Positions 6,290 to 6,292 of a stretch of DNA of 6,292 nucleotides are shown piece after piece (the stretch's first letter is position 1; every line of letters starts with the position of its first letter). The stretch covers positions 1 through 6,292 of the forward strand of contig JABDRH010000050.1 of the NCBI GenBank assembly GCA_013041835.1, given 5' to 3'. The translations under genes were made by a program, and so were the position numbers. Under the pieces are notes generated by a model. It made no database searches, was not told where the DNA came from, and saw only the letters and a program-made list of their open reading frames with translations. This stretch comes from Desulfatitalea sp. (GTDB lineage Bacteria > Desulfobacterota > Desulfobacteria > Desulfobacterales > Desulfosarcinaceae).

Positions 6290-6292
6290 ATG
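6290..6292 (+). CDS. Start of next gene, probably the E2 dihydrolipoyl succinyltransferase (only first codon in window)
   Basis: Only the ATG is visible, 33 bases after the sucA stop. The identity is inferred purely from context: sucA is usually followed by sucB, the lipoyl-bearing E2 of the same complex. An ATG at 6260 is in frame with it and would add ten residues (MAGTTEQGEQ), but the ribosome binding site fits 6290. Confidence 0.45.

Overview
This is an ordinary-looking stretch of a bacterial chromosome with four complete protein genes, one nearly complete gene cut by the left edge, and the first codon of a further gene at the right edge. The ferredoxin-nitroreductase fusion at the left points to an anaerobe or facultative anaerobe, and its style resembles proteins I associate with Desulfobacterota. 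That placement is an inference; no rRNA or other marker is present to settle it. Base composition is mixed: the nitroreductase, tag and sucA regions are about 60% GC where counted by hand, while the two genes between tag and sucA are clearly lower.

Layout. Positions 1-811 (minus strand) encode a two-cluster ferredoxin fused to an FMN nitroreductase. Positions 812-1113 are a divergent intergenic region with promoter-like elements facing tag. Positions 1114-1689 encode DNA-3-methyladenine glycosylase I (tag). Thirty bases later, behind a strong ribosome binding site, comes a small conserved hypothetical protein (1720-2136), possibly of a CcbP-like calcium-binding family. It is followed after 17 bases by a fold-type I PLP aminotransferase closely resembling LysN / 2-aminoadipate aminotransferase (2154-3350). 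A 152-base gap holds a near-consensus sigma-70-type promoter. It leads into sucA (3503-6256), the thiamine-diphosphate E1 component of a 2-oxoglutarate dehydrogenase-type complex. A ribosome binding site and ATG at the right edge probably begin the E2 partner (sucB).

Functional links. tag, the small protein and the aminotransferase are co-directional and closely spaced, so they could be co-transcribed, though they share no obvious pathway. The aminotransferase and SucA are metabolically adjacent: the transaminase would use or make 2-oxoglutarate (or 2-oxoadipate), and SucA-type enzymes decarboxylate these 2-oxo acids. Whether that adjacency means anything is open. I see no CRISPR array, tRNA, rRNA, transposon, phage gene or defence system, and I do not claim a new system here. 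The points most worth a second look are the Asp replacing a cluster Cys in the nitroreductase, the substrate-pocket residues of SucA, the lower-GC block, and the small hypothetical protein.
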